Source: an uncultured Bacteroidota bacterium
GTDB taxonomy: Bacteria > Bacteroidota > Bacteroidia > Bacteroidales > P3
Direction of reading: 5' to 3'
Length of the DNA: 42,687 bases
NCBI GenBank assembly: GCA_902783595.1
Contig: CACZRR010000040.1
Location: forward strand, 1-42,687
Shown here: in pieces, positions 25,487-34,447 of the stretch
Layout of the letters: each line of letters starts with the position of its first letter
Numbering within the stretch: position 1 is the first letter of the stretch
Program-made: the position numbers and the translations under genes
Notes under the pieces: model-generated
The model's input: the letters and a program-made list of their open reading frames with translations, nothing else
The model's database searches: none
Told to the model about the DNA's origin: nothing

Positions 25487-26797
25487 GTGAACAGGGATAC
25501 CATAGCCGCCATTGCCACCCCCCCAGGAGTAGGAGGCATCGCCACCCTGCGTCTCTCAGGAGGCCAGGCCCTCGAAATCGCACAGCGCCACCTCTCCGCC
25601 CCGCTGACGCCGCGCCGAGCCACCTATTGTCGCTTCGACAACCTGGACGACGTCGTCGCCACATCCTTCCCTGCAGGCTACACCGGCGAGCCCACAGTGG
25701 AAATCACCTTCCATGGGTCTCTCTACATCCAGCAGGAAGCCCTCGCCACCCTCACCGCCGACGGTGCGCGCCTCGCCCTCCCAGGCGAGTTCACACAGCG
25801 CGCCTTCCTCAACGGCAGGCTCGACCTCTCGCAGGCCGAAGCCGTCGCCGACCTCATCGACGCCGTCACCCCAGCACAGCACCGCCTCGCTGTTAGCCAG
25901 CTGCGCGGCGCCTATGCCCAAACACTGCGCCAAATGCACAGTCAGCTCCTCGACCTCACAGCACTCCTCGAACTGGAGCTCGACTTCAGTCAGGAAGATG
26001 TGACATTCGCCGATCGAAACAAGCTCATGCAACTCATAGAAGCACTACGCCACCAAGCCTTGTCACTGATAGACTCATTCGAGGCCGGCAACGCCATCAG
26101 GCGTGGCGTCCCCGTAGCCATCGTCGGTGCCCCCAATGTCGGCAAGTCGACCCTCCTCAACACCCTCCTTGGCGACGACCGTGCCATTGTCAGCGCCACG
26201 CCCGGCACCACACGCGACACCATCGAAGAAACATTCACCATCGGCGGCACCCTATTCCGCCTCATCGACACCGCCGGACTGCGCAGCACCAGCGACGTCA
26301 TAGAGCAGGAGGGCATCGCCCGCACCCTCCGCGCCATCCAGCAGGCGCACATCGTATTGGAAGTGACAGCCCCCGACACCGAAACCGTCGCCGCCGACAC
26401 CTTGAGTGCGCCCGTCCTCATCCGCATAGTCAACAAATGTGACCTCCCCGGCGGGCCCTCACCCCGAGAGAAGCAGGTCGTCGACGGTGTCACCACCCTC
26501 TTCCTCTCGGCAAAAAACGGCGACGGCATCGACCTGCTGCGCCAGGAAATGCTCTCCGCATCCCGCCGACAAGCACCCGACAGCGTGCTCCTCAGCAACG
26601 TCCGTCACCGCGACGCCCTTATCTCGATGATCAAAGCCCTCGACAACACTGCAGAAGGTCTCGCCAACGGCACCCCCACCGACCTCGTCGCCGTAGATAT
26701 ACGCCAGGCACTCTACCACCTCGGCACAATCACGGGGCACGTCACATCCGACAACATCCTCACCAACATATTCTCCCGTTTTTGCATCGGAAAATAA
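25487..26797 (+). CDS. mnmE: tRNA uridine-5-carboxymethylaminomethyl modification GTPase MnmE
   Basis: MnmE works with MnmG to modify U34 of several tRNAs. The 436-residue protein has the N-terminal tetrahydrofolate-binding domain (DTIAAIATPPGVGGIATLRL), a helical domain, and an inserted G domain with P-loop GAPNVGKST near 214-222, GTTRDT (G2), DTAGLR (G3), NKCDL (G4) and SAK (G5). It ends in the catalytic FCIGK, whose Cys is needed for activity. The length is slightly below the usual 450-460. No ATG lies near the start; a GTG at 25487 gives MNRDTIAAIA, which fits the family N-terminus. This GTG follows directly on CTAAAACC filler repeats. Confidence 0.94.
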   Translation: MNRDTIAAIATPPGVGGIATLRLSGGQALEIAQRHLSAPLTPRRATYCRFDNLDDVVATSFPAGYTGEPTVEITFHGSLYIQQEALATLTADGARLALPGEFTQRAFLNGRLDLSQAEAVADLIDAVTPAQHRLAVSQLRGAYAQTLRQMHSQLLDLTALLELELDFSQEDVTFADRNKLMQLIEALRHQALSLIDSFEAGNAIRRGVPVAIVGAPNVGKSTLLNTLLGDDRAIVSATPGTTRDTIEETFTIGGTLFRLIDTAGLRSTSDVIEQEGIARTLRAIQQAHIVLEVTAPDTETVAADTLSAPVLIRIVNKCDLPGGPSPREKQVVDGVTTLFLSAKNGDGIDLLRQEMLSASRRQAPDSVLLSNVRHRDALISMIKALDNTAEGLANGTPTDLVAVDIRQALYHLGTITGHVTSDNILTNIFSRFCIGK

Positions 26798-26835
26798 AAC
26801 CAAAAACGTGAAACCTAAAACCTCAAACCTCAAAC
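26798..26835. repeat. AAACCTAAAACCTC filler leading into a GTG start
   Basis: The junction is made of AAAACC, CCTCAAA and AAACGTGAAA words. The last word contains the GTG start codon of the next gene at 26836, exactly as the SPOR gene start at 32827 lies in AAACGTGAAA. Confidence 0.7.
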
Positions 26836-28233
26836 GTGAAAGCACTTCTCCTTATCCTCCTCATGGCACCCTTCGCCACCTTTGCCAAAGATGGCTATAA
26901 AATCACCTTCACGGCCACCGGCAACAGCGATAGTGCCCTCTACATGGGCTATTACGTCGCACAGCACCGCTTCTTTCTTGACACCGCCTACAACAACGGC
27001 AAGGGCACCTTTGTCTTCAAAGGGTCTCGTGAACTCACCGATGGTCTCTACTACATCACCAACAACCGCGACCACTACGTCCCCTTCGTCATCTACCGCG
27101 AGGAGCCCCGTTTCACGCTACGCACCGACAACAACCACTGGAAACTCTCTATGACCGTCAAACACTCTGACGAGAACGAGGTGTTCTTCAATTTCCACCG
27201 CGCCGAAGAGACCCTCTACCAAGAGGGCGACCAGCTGCGTGCTACCCTCGACTCGGCACAGTTCGACAGCGTGGTGCGGCCGCGCCTGATCCGGCGTCTC
27301 GACAGCCTGCGGATGAGCTTCGTAGAACAATACCCGCAGCGAATGATTGCCAAGATGCTGCTTGCCACCAAAGACATCGACATACCCCGCAAGGCGGAGG
27401 ACGGGACACCGCTCACGCAGCGGCAGCGCTTCGACTACCTCATGGCGCACTACTTCGACAACATGCCCCTCGACGACCCCTTCATCCTCCACACTCCCAA
27501 GGAGATCTTCTACGACCGCGTGATGAACTACGTCGACGGCAGCATGCGCGGTATGCCGCCAGAGCTCATCTGTCCACTCCTCGACAGCCTCATCGACCGT
27601 GCCAAACCCGCCCCCGAAGTCTACCGATGGCTCATCCTCAACCTCACCAACCATTTTCTCCAAAGCCGCGTGATGGTCTACGACGAGGTCTATGTGCACC
27701 TTGTGCAGCGCTATTTCGCCACAGGGCAAGTCACCAACCTGGAACCCTCGGTTATCGACGAGCAGATAGAGCGCGCCGACCGTTGGCAGCACCTGCTTGT
27801 GGGCCGCGTGGCTCCCGAACTCATCCTCTTCGACACCCTCCACCACCCCTTCTCGCTTCACCACATGCCCGGCCGCTATACGCTACTCATCTTCTGGTCT
27901 CCCACTTGCGGCCATTGCCGCGATATCATCCCGGCTGTCTACAACCTCTATAACAGCTACGCCGACAGCCTCGACCTCTCCGCCTTCGTCATCCTCACCG
28001 AACCCGACGAGCAGACCACCAAACAATGGCGTTCCTTCCTCCTTGATCACCACATCGACCATCCTCGCTGGATCAACCTCTCAGGCGGCGAAGCCAACGT
28101 CGACTGGCGCGACGTCTACGATGTGCATACCACTCCACAGATCTACCTCATCGAAAACGAGAAGCATACCATCTACGCAAAAAAACTCGACGCCAACATC
28201 TTCGAACGCGTCCTGCAAGCTCTCAACCAATGA
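26836..28233 (+). CDS. TlpA-like thioredoxin-fold protein, exported
   Basis: A 465-residue protein with a signal peptide (MKALLLILLMAPFATFA). It has an N-terminal beta-rich region of the type found in Bacteroidota thiol-disulfide proteins (YKITFTATGNSDSALYMGYY, DUF4369-like), a long helical middle, and a C-terminal thioredoxin fold with the redox motif CGHC at 358-361 (FWSPTCGHCRDIIP) and the cis-Pro loop TTPQIYLIEN. It probably reduces or reshuffles disulfides in periplasmic proteins. The start is a GTG at 26836 inside the filler word AAACGTGAAA; the hydrophobic signal begins immediately. The stop overlaps the mfd start by ATGA. The family is clear; the substrate is unknown. Confidence 0.87.
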   Translation: MKALLLILLMAPFATFAKDGYKITFTATGNSDSALYMGYYVAQHRFFLDTAYNNGKGTFVFKGSRELTDGLYYITNNRDHYVPFVIYREEPRFTLRTDNNHWKLSMTVKHSDENEVFFNFHRAEETLYQEGDQLRATLDSAQFDSVVRPRLIRRLDSLRMSFVEQYPQRMIAKMLLATKDIDIPRKAEDGTPLTQRQRFDYLMAHYFDNMPLDDPFILHTPKEIFYDRVMNYVDGSMRGMPPELICPLLDSLIDRAKPAPEVYRWLILNLTNHFLQSRVMVYDEVYVHLVQRYFATGQVTNLEPSVIDEQIERADRWQHLLVGRVAPELILFDTLHHPFSLHHMPGRYTLLIFWSPTCGHCRDIIPAVYNLYNSYADSLDLSAFVILTEPDEQTTKQWRSFLLDHHIDHPRWINLSGGEANVDWRDVYDVHTTPQIYLIENEKHTIYAKKLDANIFERVLQALNQ

Positions 28234-31200
28234 ACGCCCCTTCCCCCTACCTCAACAGCACCATCCTCTCCGAGCTCCTCGAGGCGCTTAACCCCAACCG
28301 CGCACGCATCCACATCGACGGTCTATCGGGTTCTCTGCCTTCGTTTCTCGTCGCCACGCTGGCACAACAGGATCCCTCACTCTCCCAACTCATCATCTGT
28401 CCCTCCAAAGAGGAGGCTCTCTACTTCGCCACCGACCTGCAGGCTCTCCTCGACGCCGACAAGTCCAAACTATTCCCGTCATCCTACCGCAGGGCCTATC
28501 ATTACGACCCCGACCAGACCGACAACGCGAACATCATCCTGCGCTCCGAAGTGCTCAAAACACTCTCGTCAGGCGTACCACTCATCATCGTCAGCTACCC
28601 CGAAGCGCTGTCCGAAAAGGTGCCGGCACAGACCATCCTGTCCAAAAATACGATACATATCTCCAAAGGACAGCAAATGGACGTATGGGATCTCGCCGAC
28701 CAACTCGCCGAGAGGGGCTTCGAACGTGAGGACTTCGTCGTGGAACCCGGCCAATATGCAGTGCGCGGCGGCATCGTCGACATCTTCTCGTTCGCATCCG
28801 ACAACCCCTACCGCATCGAATTCCTCGACGACACTGTCGACTCGCTGCGCACCTACGACACTGCGACACAGCTCTCCATCCATCAGCTCGACCGCATAGA
28901 CATCGTGCCTAATCTGTCTACGGGTTCACAGGGGAGCCCGCAGCAGGCCTCTCCCACCCCGCCGCGCGTCTCACTACTCGACTATCTATCCTCCACCGAC
29001 ATCATCTGGACAGAGGGGCTCATGATGGCCACCGAACGTATCGAGAATCTGCTGATCGAAACACAAAAGGCCTATGCGGCACGCCTCGACGACAGCCAAC
29101 ACCCCATTGCCGGAACGCTGCCACAACCCGAGGAACTAAGCAGTAGCGCCAACGAGTTCCTCCACAGCCTCCTGGAAAAGAAAACGGTGGAATGGGGCAG
29201 CAGCCGCTATTTCTCCGATTCAACACGACTCACCCTGCACTCCGACCCTCAGCCTCAGTTCGCCTCACAGTACCAACTGCTGCTCGACGACCTGCGCCAC
29301 TATGCCGAGCACTCCTACTCCATCACCATCACGACAACGCAGGAGAGCCAACGCCGCAGATTGGAGAAAATCTTCAACACCCAACTCGCTACTACGGACC
29401 ATGGGATTGACGAGCATACACTCAGCCCTCAACTATCCACACTCAACATCTCTCACGGCTTCGTCGACCACGACAACCACCTACTCATCTATACCGACCA
29501 CGAAATCTTCGGACGCTACCACAAATACAACGTCACCGACCCACGCACCTCGCGCGAAGCACTTACACTCAAACAACTCTTTGAGCTGAAACCCGGCGAC
29601 TTCGTCACGCACATCGACTACGGCGTGGGACGCTTCAGCGGACTCGAAAAGGTCACCGTTGACGGTCGCAGCCAAGAGCTCATACGACTCGTGTACAAGG
29701 GAGGCGATGTGCTCTACCTCTCCATCCACGGCCTGCACAAAATAAGCCGCTACGTGGGACGCGAAGGGCAAGAGCCCTCACTCAACCGACTCGGCAGCAA
29801 CACCTGGCAGGTGCTCAAGCAGAAAACAAAACGCCAGGTTAAAGATATCGCCAAAGACCTCATTGCGCTATACGCCAAACGTAAGGCATCACGAGGGTTT
29901 GCTTTCTCGCCCGACGGCGAATTGCAGCACGAACTCGAGGCTTCATTCCAATACGAGGACACCCCCGACCAGCTGGCGGCAACCGTGGCGGTGAAACATG
30001 ACATGGAAGAGGGCGCACCCATGGATCGACTCCTGTGCGGCGACGTAGGTTTCGGCAAGACAGAAATAGCCATACGCGCCGCCTTCAAAGCCTGCTGCGA
30101 CTCCAAGCAGGTGGCTCTGCTCGTGCCCAACACCATCCTCGCATTCCAGCACTACAACACCTTCCGCCAGCGTCTCGCCGGAATGCCCGTACGCGTCGAC
30201 TACCTCAACCGGTTCCGCTCCACAAAGGAACGCAACCAGATATACAAAGACACCGCCGAAGGCAAGATCGACATCCTCATCGGCACCCACGCCATCACCA
30301 ACAAACAGCTCAAGTTCAAGGACCTCGGTCTCCTCATCATCGATGAAGAACAGAAATTCGGCGTGGCAGCAAAGGAGAAACTCAAACAGATGAAGGTGGG
30401 CGTCGATTGCCTCACACTCACCGCCACACCTATCCCTCGCACGCTACAGTTCTCTCTCATGGGAGCGCGCGACCTCTCCATCATCCAGACGCCGCCACCA
30501 AACAGGCAACCTATCGATACGATGCTGTCCGATTTCAACGAGGAACTGATACGCGACGCCATCAACTTCGAGATATCTCGCGGCGGACAGACATTCTTTA
30601 TCTCCAACCGCGTCGAAAATCTGCCCGAGATGGCAGGCCTTGTGTCTCGCCTCGTACCCGACGCACGCATCGCTCTCGCACACGGACGTATGGATGGCAA
30701 AGAGGCTGAAGAAAACCTCATGCGTTTCCTCGAGGGCGAGATAGATGTGCTGGTAGCCACATCAATTGTAGAAAACGGACTCGACATACCCGGGGCCAAC
30801 ACCATCATCATCAACAACGCTCACCAGTTCGGCCTCAGCGACCTGCACCAGATGCGCGGACGCGTGGGACGCGGCAGCAAAAAAGCTTTCTGCTACCTCC
30901 TCATACCATCCTACCTCTCGCTCACACCCGAAGCACAGCGGCGTCTGAAGGCCATAGAGGAACTTTCATCCATCGGCGCCGGATTTAACATCGCTATGCG
31001 CGACCTCGATATCCGCGGGGCTGGCAATATGCTCGGCGCCGAACAGTCGGGATTCATCAGCGAGATAGGTTTCGATATGTACCACAAGATACTCAACGAG
31101 GCCATTCAGGAACTCAAAGAAAACGATTTCCACGACCTCTTCGCCGACGACAGCACCAACGCGCAATCCTCTGCCTCACAACCCAAGGAGTGCACCATCG

Positions 31201-31661
31201 AAACCGACCTCGAAGCACTCATCCCCGACACCTACGTCACTTCCTCTTCCGAACGACTACTGCTATACAAGCAACTCAACGACATTGGACTCGGTCAACA
31301 AGAACCCTCAGCGGCACTCGCCACCTTCCGCTCCGCACTCATCGACCGTTTCGGCCCCGTGCCTCCGGAAACCGACGAACTGCTGCGCACCATCACGCTA
31401 CGCCATCAGGCAGCAGCTATCGGCATTGAGAAAATCATTCTCAAGAACACCTCCATGCGCCTCTACCTTCCCGAGGCGTCACACCCGTTCTACCAAGGTC
31501 CCAACTTCACGTCCCTACTGCTCTACGCCTCCTCCAATCCCACAACTACACGTCTCAAGGAGTCTCCCGACCGCCTCACCGTCACCATCCAGAACATCTC
31601 CTCCGTTACCCAAGCACTCACCACGCTGCAGAAAATCATCACACAGCAGCCCTCCAATTAA
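28230..31661 (+). CDS. mfd: Transcription-repair coupling factor Mfd
   Basis: Mfd removes RNA polymerase stalled at DNA damage and recruits UvrA. The 1143-residue protein has the UvrB-like N-terminal region, the RNA polymerase interaction domain near 450-515 (LKPGDFVTHIDYGVGRFSGL), a RecG-like helicase with Walker A GDVGFGKTE near 602-610, DEEQ near 704, TATPIPRTLQFSL, and the motif VI region HQMRGRVGRGSKKAFCYLL. The C-terminal domain runs from about 1010 to the end. The start overlaps the stop of the TlpA-like gene (ATGA). uvrA and mfd, whose products interact, lie 3.3 kb apart on the same strand. The coding strand is very C-rich. Confidence 0.96.
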   Translation: MNAPSPYLNSTILSELLEALNPNRARIHIDGLSGSLPSFLVATLAQQDPSLSQLIICPSKEEALYFATDLQALLDADKSKLFPSSYRRAYHYDPDQTDNANIILRSEVLKTLSSGVPLIIVSYPEALSEKVPAQTILSKNTIHISKGQQMDVWDLADQLAERGFEREDFVVEPGQYAVRGGIVDIFSFASDNPYRIEFLDDTVDSLRTYDTATQLSIHQLDRIDIVPNLSTGSQGSPQQASPTPPRVSLLDYLSSTDIIWTEGLMMATERIENLLIETQKAYAARLDDSQHPIAGTLPQPEELSSSANEFLHSLLEKKTVEWGSSRYFSDSTRLTLHSDPQPQFASQYQLLLDDLRHYAEHSYSITITTTQESQRRRLEKIFNTQLATTDHGIDEHTLSPQLSTLNISHGFVDHDNHLLIYTDHEIFGRYHKYNVTDPRTSREALTLKQLFELKPGDFVTHIDYGVGRFSGLEKVTVDGRSQELIRLVYKGGDVLYLSIHGLHKISRYVGREGQEPSLNRLGSNTWQVLKQKTKRQVKDIAKDLIALYAKRKASRGFAFSPDGELQHELEASFQYEDTPDQLAATVAVKHDMEEGAPMDRLLCGDVGFGKTEIAIRAAFKACCDSKQVALLVPNTILAFQHYNTFRQRLAGMPVRVDYLNRFRSTKERNQIYKDTAEGKIDILIGTHAITNKQLKFKDLGLLIIDEEQKFGVAAKEKLKQMKVGVDCLTLTATPIPRTLQFSLMGARDLSIIQTPPPNRQPIDTMLSDFNEELIRDAINFEISRGGQTFFISNRVENLPEMAGLVSRLVPDARIALAHGRMDGKEAEENLMRFLEGEIDVLVATSIVENGLDIPGANTIIINNAHQFGLSDLHQMRGRVGRGSKKAFCYLLIPSYLSLTPEAQRRLKAIEELSSIGAGFNIAMRDLDIRGAGNMLGAEQSGFISEIGFDMYHKILNEAIQELKENDFHDLFADDSTNAQSSASQPKECTIETDLEALIPDTYVTSSSERLLLYKQLNDIGLGQQEPSAALATFRSALIDRFGPVPPETDELLRTITLRHQAAAIGIEKIILKNTSMRLYLPEASHPFYQGPNFTSLLLYASSNPTTTRLKESPDRLTVTIQNISSVTQALTTLQKIITQQPSN

Positions 31662-31710
31662 CGCGATTTTAACAATTACAATTCTCTGATAATCAACACT
31701 ACTACAAAGG

Positions 31711-31754
31711 CCGCTGGCCATCCGCTGGCCATCCGCTGGCCGTCCGCTGGCCGA
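31711..31754. repeat. Four tandem 11-base CCGCTGGCCAT units
   Basis: Units are at 31711-31721, 31722-31732, 31733-31743 and 31744-31754; the last two differ only in the final bases (CCGCTGGCCGT, CCGCTGGCCGA). Each unit contains GCTGGCC, and GGCC words could pair into small hairpins. It lies between mfd and the uspA promoter. The rest of 31662-31793 shows no gene. Confidence 0.9.
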
Positions 31755-31793
31755 TTGTCGCTTCTCACACCCCCTGCCATACCACTATTTTTT

Positions 31794-31824
31794 TTTGTTA
31801 ATTTAAAATTTATTCGTAATTTTG
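31794..31824 (+). promoter_or_regulatory. Promoter of the universal stress protein gene
   Basis: TTTG (31794-31797), 19 bases, TAATTTTG (31817-31824): a full match to the Bacteroidota promoter. The inferred start is near 31831, giving a leader of about 27 bases to the ATG at 31858. Confidence 0.88.
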
Positions 31825-31857
31825 TGGCGTCGAAAAAATAACAAATCTTAATCCATT

Positions 31858-32679
31858 ATGAATAAAATCGTTGTTGGTTTCGATTTCTCTTCAGGTGCCG
31901 CTAACGCCGTCGACCTGGCCATCGACATCGCCGTACGCTTCGCTACCGACCTGCGCCTGGTGTACGTCATGGAGAAAAAAGAAGACGAAGGCCCCATCCG
32001 CGCCGAAATCGAACGGCGCAATGCCGCAGTAGCCCATCTGCTGAAAGGCATAAACATGGACTATGTGCTGCGCAAAGGCAATCCCTCCGAGCAGCTCGCT
32101 AAAGAGTGCGAACAGCTGAATGCTTCCCTCCTCGTAGTGGGTACCCACGGCAGCGCGGGATTCAAAAAAGGCCTCTTCGGACGCAACAACTACCGCACCG
32201 TCGAGCTCTCCCCTTCCCCCGTACTGCTGGTGCGCGAAGATTTCAACTTCAACAAGAAGCTCGAACACATTGTCCTGCCTCTCGACAGCAGCGACGACAC
32301 ACGCCAGAAAGCCGGTCAGGCGGCCCTCTTCGCAAAATATTTCGGATCCACCATCCATATCCTCGGACTCTACACCTCTTCGTCACCCTCCATCCGACGT
32401 GTCGTCAACAACTACGTCGCAATGGTGGAACGCTACCTCACCAGCCAGGAAGTGGCTTTCGTGAAGGAGTTTGTCGAGGTGAAAGGCAATGTCACTACCG
32501 ACACACTCGAGTACGCTGACCGTGTGAATGCCGACCTCATCGCCATTATGACCGAACAGGAAAGCTCACTACAAAACCTCATCATGGGCACCTTCGCTCA
32601 GCAGATGATCACCGCCAGCCGTATCCCCGTCCTCACCGTCCGCCCCAAACAGGTCCTCACCTCCTCCCCAACAAAATAA
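31858..32679 (+). CDS. Tandem universal stress protein (two UspA domains)
   Basis: A 273-residue cytoplasmic protein made of two Usp folds. The first (1-135) starts MNKIVVGFDFSSGAANAVDLA and ends with the ATP-loop pattern GTHGSAGFKKGLFGRNNYRTVELSPSPVLLV, which has the G-2x-G-9x-G(S/T)-like spacing in slightly altered form. The second (about 140-273) starts LEHIVLPLDSSDDTRQKAGQ and ends SSLQNLIMGTFAQQMITASRIPVLTV, without a clear ATP loop. Tandem Usps of this kind are common in Bacteroidota; their ligands and targets vary. The gene has its own strong promoter at 31794-31824, so it is likely well expressed and separately controlled from mfd. Confidence 0.92.
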   Translation: MNKIVVGFDFSSGAANAVDLAIDIAVRFATDLRLVYVMEKKEDEGPIRAEIERRNAAVAHLLKGINMDYVLRKGNPSEQLAKECEQLNASLLVVGTHGSAGFKKGLFGRNNYRTVELSPSPVLLVREDFNFNKKLEHIVLPLDSSDDTRQKAGQAALFAKYFGSTIHILGLYTSSSPSIRRVVNNYVAMVERYLTSQEVAFVKEFVEVKGNVTTDTLEYADRVNADLIAIMTEQESSLQNLIMGTFAQQMITASRIPVLTVRPKQVLTSSPTK

Positions 32680-32689
32680 CCGCCCCCTC

Positions 32690-32826
32690 AAACGTAAAAC
32701 GTAAACCGTTGCGCAAAGCGAGAGCAGAGAAAGCTCGATTTCTTTGCCGAGCCGAAGCAACGTGAATGAACGAAGTGAATTAACCTCAAACGTAAAACGT
32801 AAAACCTCAAACGTAAAACGTAAAAC
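32690..32826. repeat. Composite intergenic filler with foldable core
   Basis: AAACGTAAAAC and CCTCAAACGT repeats flank a non-repeat core (32701-32790). The core begins with GTAAACCGTTGCGC (also at 20473-20486) and can fold: GTTGC (32708-32712) with GCAAC (32757-32761), and GCAAAG (32713-32718) with CTTTGC (32742-32747). The right flank ends in AAACGTGAAA, which holds the start codon of the SPOR gene. Confidence 0.75.
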
Positions 32827-33267
32827 GTGAAACTTCCCTCCCTCCTTCTCATTCTTCTGCTCTCCTCCTCCACCTTGTGGGGGCAAGCAGCCAAAGTGAC
32901 CGTGCGCGGCGATACACGCGTCAACGACATGGTGGCTCTTCATGTCGAGCTCTCGTCCCGTACAGGCACCGTGGCAGGCTGGCGCATACAGATAGCCTCA
33001 CTGTCCGGTGCAGGATCCAAAGATGCGGCCTTCGACCTGCGCTCTCGCTTCATGGCAGAGCATCCCGAAGTGCAGGCCTACATCGTCTACGACGAGCCCA
33101 ACTTCAAGGTAAAGGTAGGCGACTTCCGTAGCCGTCTCGAAGCCTATGCTTTCCTACAGCAAATCAAGGATGCATACAAAGGCCACATCGTCCGCGATAA
33201 CATCTACCCCGAACCTCCCATCCTGGAAGAGCTAATCCCCGACGAAGAAGAGTCAGGCGACGAATAG
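32827..33267 (+). CDS. Exported SPOR-domain protein
   Basis: A 146-residue protein with a signal peptide (MKLPSLLLILLLSSSTLWG) and a SPOR-type domain at about 50-126: GWRIQIASLSGAGSKDAAFD, then YDEPNFKVKVGDFRSRLEAY. SPOR domains bind peptidoglycan strands stripped of stem peptides at division sites. The acidic tail (PDEEESGDE) has no motif. The start is a GTG at 32827 within the repeat word AAACGTGAAA; the signal sequence begins there and no ATG is available nearby. Its last 15 bases overlap the 3' end of hemW on the opposite strand (convergent genes), and no terminator hairpin was found between them. Confidence 0.85.
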   Translation: MKLPSLLLILLLSSSTLWGQAAKVTVRGDTRVNDMVALHVELSSRTGTVAGWRIQIASLSGAGSKDAAFDLRSRFMAEHPEVQAYIVYDEPNFKVKVGDFRSRLEAYAFLQQIKDAYKGHIVRDNIYPEPPILEELIPDEEESGDE

Positions 33268-34377
33268 CGACGCGGCAATACCGTCGGCATGGAGGAGACC
33301 TTCGGCTGTCGGCACGTAACGATTATCTGTAGGTATAATCCACCCACAATCAATATAGGGCTGCATCATCCGGTGCAGCCTTTCTCTTTGCCCTTCAGGC
33401 ACGACGCTGAGGGCGAGGCCGTCGGTGGTGCGCAATGCTGTCATCACAATCTCGTTGAAGGCATCCTTGTCGGTAAGCGTCTCCTCTCCTACCGTACCGT
33501 CAGGGTTGTTCCACCGTCGCTTTTCGACGTGGGCGACCGAAGTGGAGCCACTTTCGAAAAAAGAGAAACTGTGTGCTCCCGGCCCCAAGCCTAAGTAAGG
33601 CGTGCGGTTCCAGTAGCGGCTGTTGTGGCGCGAGCGATAGCCCGCACGGGCATAGTTGCTCACCTCATACTGCTCGAAGCCAGCATCCATAAGCCGCAGC
33701 CGCAGCTCGTGATACTGCCGAACCACCTCCTCTTCGTCGGGCAGCACCACCCGACCCCTCTTCACCTGCACGGACAACGCTGTGCCCTCCTCCACGGTGA
33801 GGGCGTATGCACTCACATGAGTCACACCTTTGGACAGGGGACTGGCTCCTGTACCACCCCCTGGGAAAGGTGCCTGTCCCCTGTGCCCGACCGGAAGACC
33901 ATAGATAAAATCAACACTGATATTATGGAAGCCTGCGGCCTGGGCGTTCTCGACGGCATCCACGGCCTGCTGGGCGCTGTGGCGACGGTTGAGGAGACGC
34001 AGCATGTCGTCATCGAGACTCTGTATACCTATGCTCAACCGGTTGAAGAAACGCAGCGACGCAAGACCGCGCAAATAGTCGTGCGTTAGGTCTTCAGGAT
34101 TGGCTTCGAGGGTAACCTCCTGCACCTGCGACAGGTCGAAGCAACGACGCAACCCCTCAACAATTCGCGACAGCTGCCCGAGGGGCAATATAGACGGCGT
34201 GCCGCCGCCGAAATAAACGGTCTGTATCGCGTGCGCCTGCTCGCCTTTACGCCGCTCCATCTCCTCAATCAACGCATCGACATATCTTTCTACCTTCCAC
34301 TCCCCACTCTCCACTTTGGAAAAAAAAGCGCAATAGGTGCACTTGCGGTGACAGAACGGTACGTGAATATAGATCAT
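33253..34377 (-). CDS. hemW: HemW-like radical SAM protein (heme chaperone family)
   Basis: A 374-residue radical SAM protein. The cluster motif is at C9, C13 and C16 (PFCHRKCTYC), with YFGGGTPS, LEANPEDL, RLSIGIQSLDDDMLRLLNR and DFIYGLP in the expected order. The family was long annotated as oxygen-independent coproporphyrinogen III oxidase, but HemW members are held to be heme chaperones. Two places look altered. The segment after the cluster (SKVESGEWKVERY) is of repeat type. The helix that normally follows GLP is replaced by VGHRGQAPFPGGGTGASPLS, encoded by an inverted repeat at 33834-33884. The reading frame is intact, so the protein may still work. The gene overlaps the SPOR gene tail to tail. 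Confidence 0.88.
   Translation of the reverse strand: MIYIHVPFCHRKCTYCAFFSKVESGEWKVERYVDALIEEMERRKGEQAHAIQTVYFGGGTPSILPLGQLSRIVEGLRRCFDLSQVQEVTLEANPEDLTHDYLRGLASLRFFNRLSIGIQSLDDDMLRLLNRRHSAQQAVDAVENAQAAGFHNISVDFIYGLPVGHRGQAPFPGGGTGASPLSKGVTHVSAYALTVEEGTALSVQVKRGRVVLPDEEEVVRQYHELRLRLMDAGFEQYEVSNYARAGYRSRHNSRYWNRTPYLGLGPGAHSFSFFESGSTSVAHVEKRRWNNPDGTVGEETLTDKDAFNEIVMTALRTTDGLALSVVPEGQRERLHRMMQPYIDCGWIIPTDNRYVPTAEGLLHADGIAASLFVA
33834..33884. repeat. Inverted repeat (REP-like) within hemW
   Basis: Arm 1, CAGGGGACTGGCTCC (33835-33849), pairs with arm 2, GGTGCCTGTCCCCTG (33869-33883), with two mismatches across a 19-base loop. It is read through in frame and encodes GQAPFPGGGTGASPLSKG. A hairpin of this kind inside a conserved enzyme gene suggests an inserted palindromic element. 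Confidence 0.75.
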
Positions 34378-34447
34378 AGGTTAGAGGTCGGCGTTCTCAA
34401 TAGTTGCTTTGAAAGCACATATCCCTGCGCATTTTGGCATAAATACT

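Noticed and set aside
31711-31754. CRISPR array
   Set aside because: The 11-base units are direct head-to-tail repeats without spacers and no cas gene is near; it is a plain tandem array.
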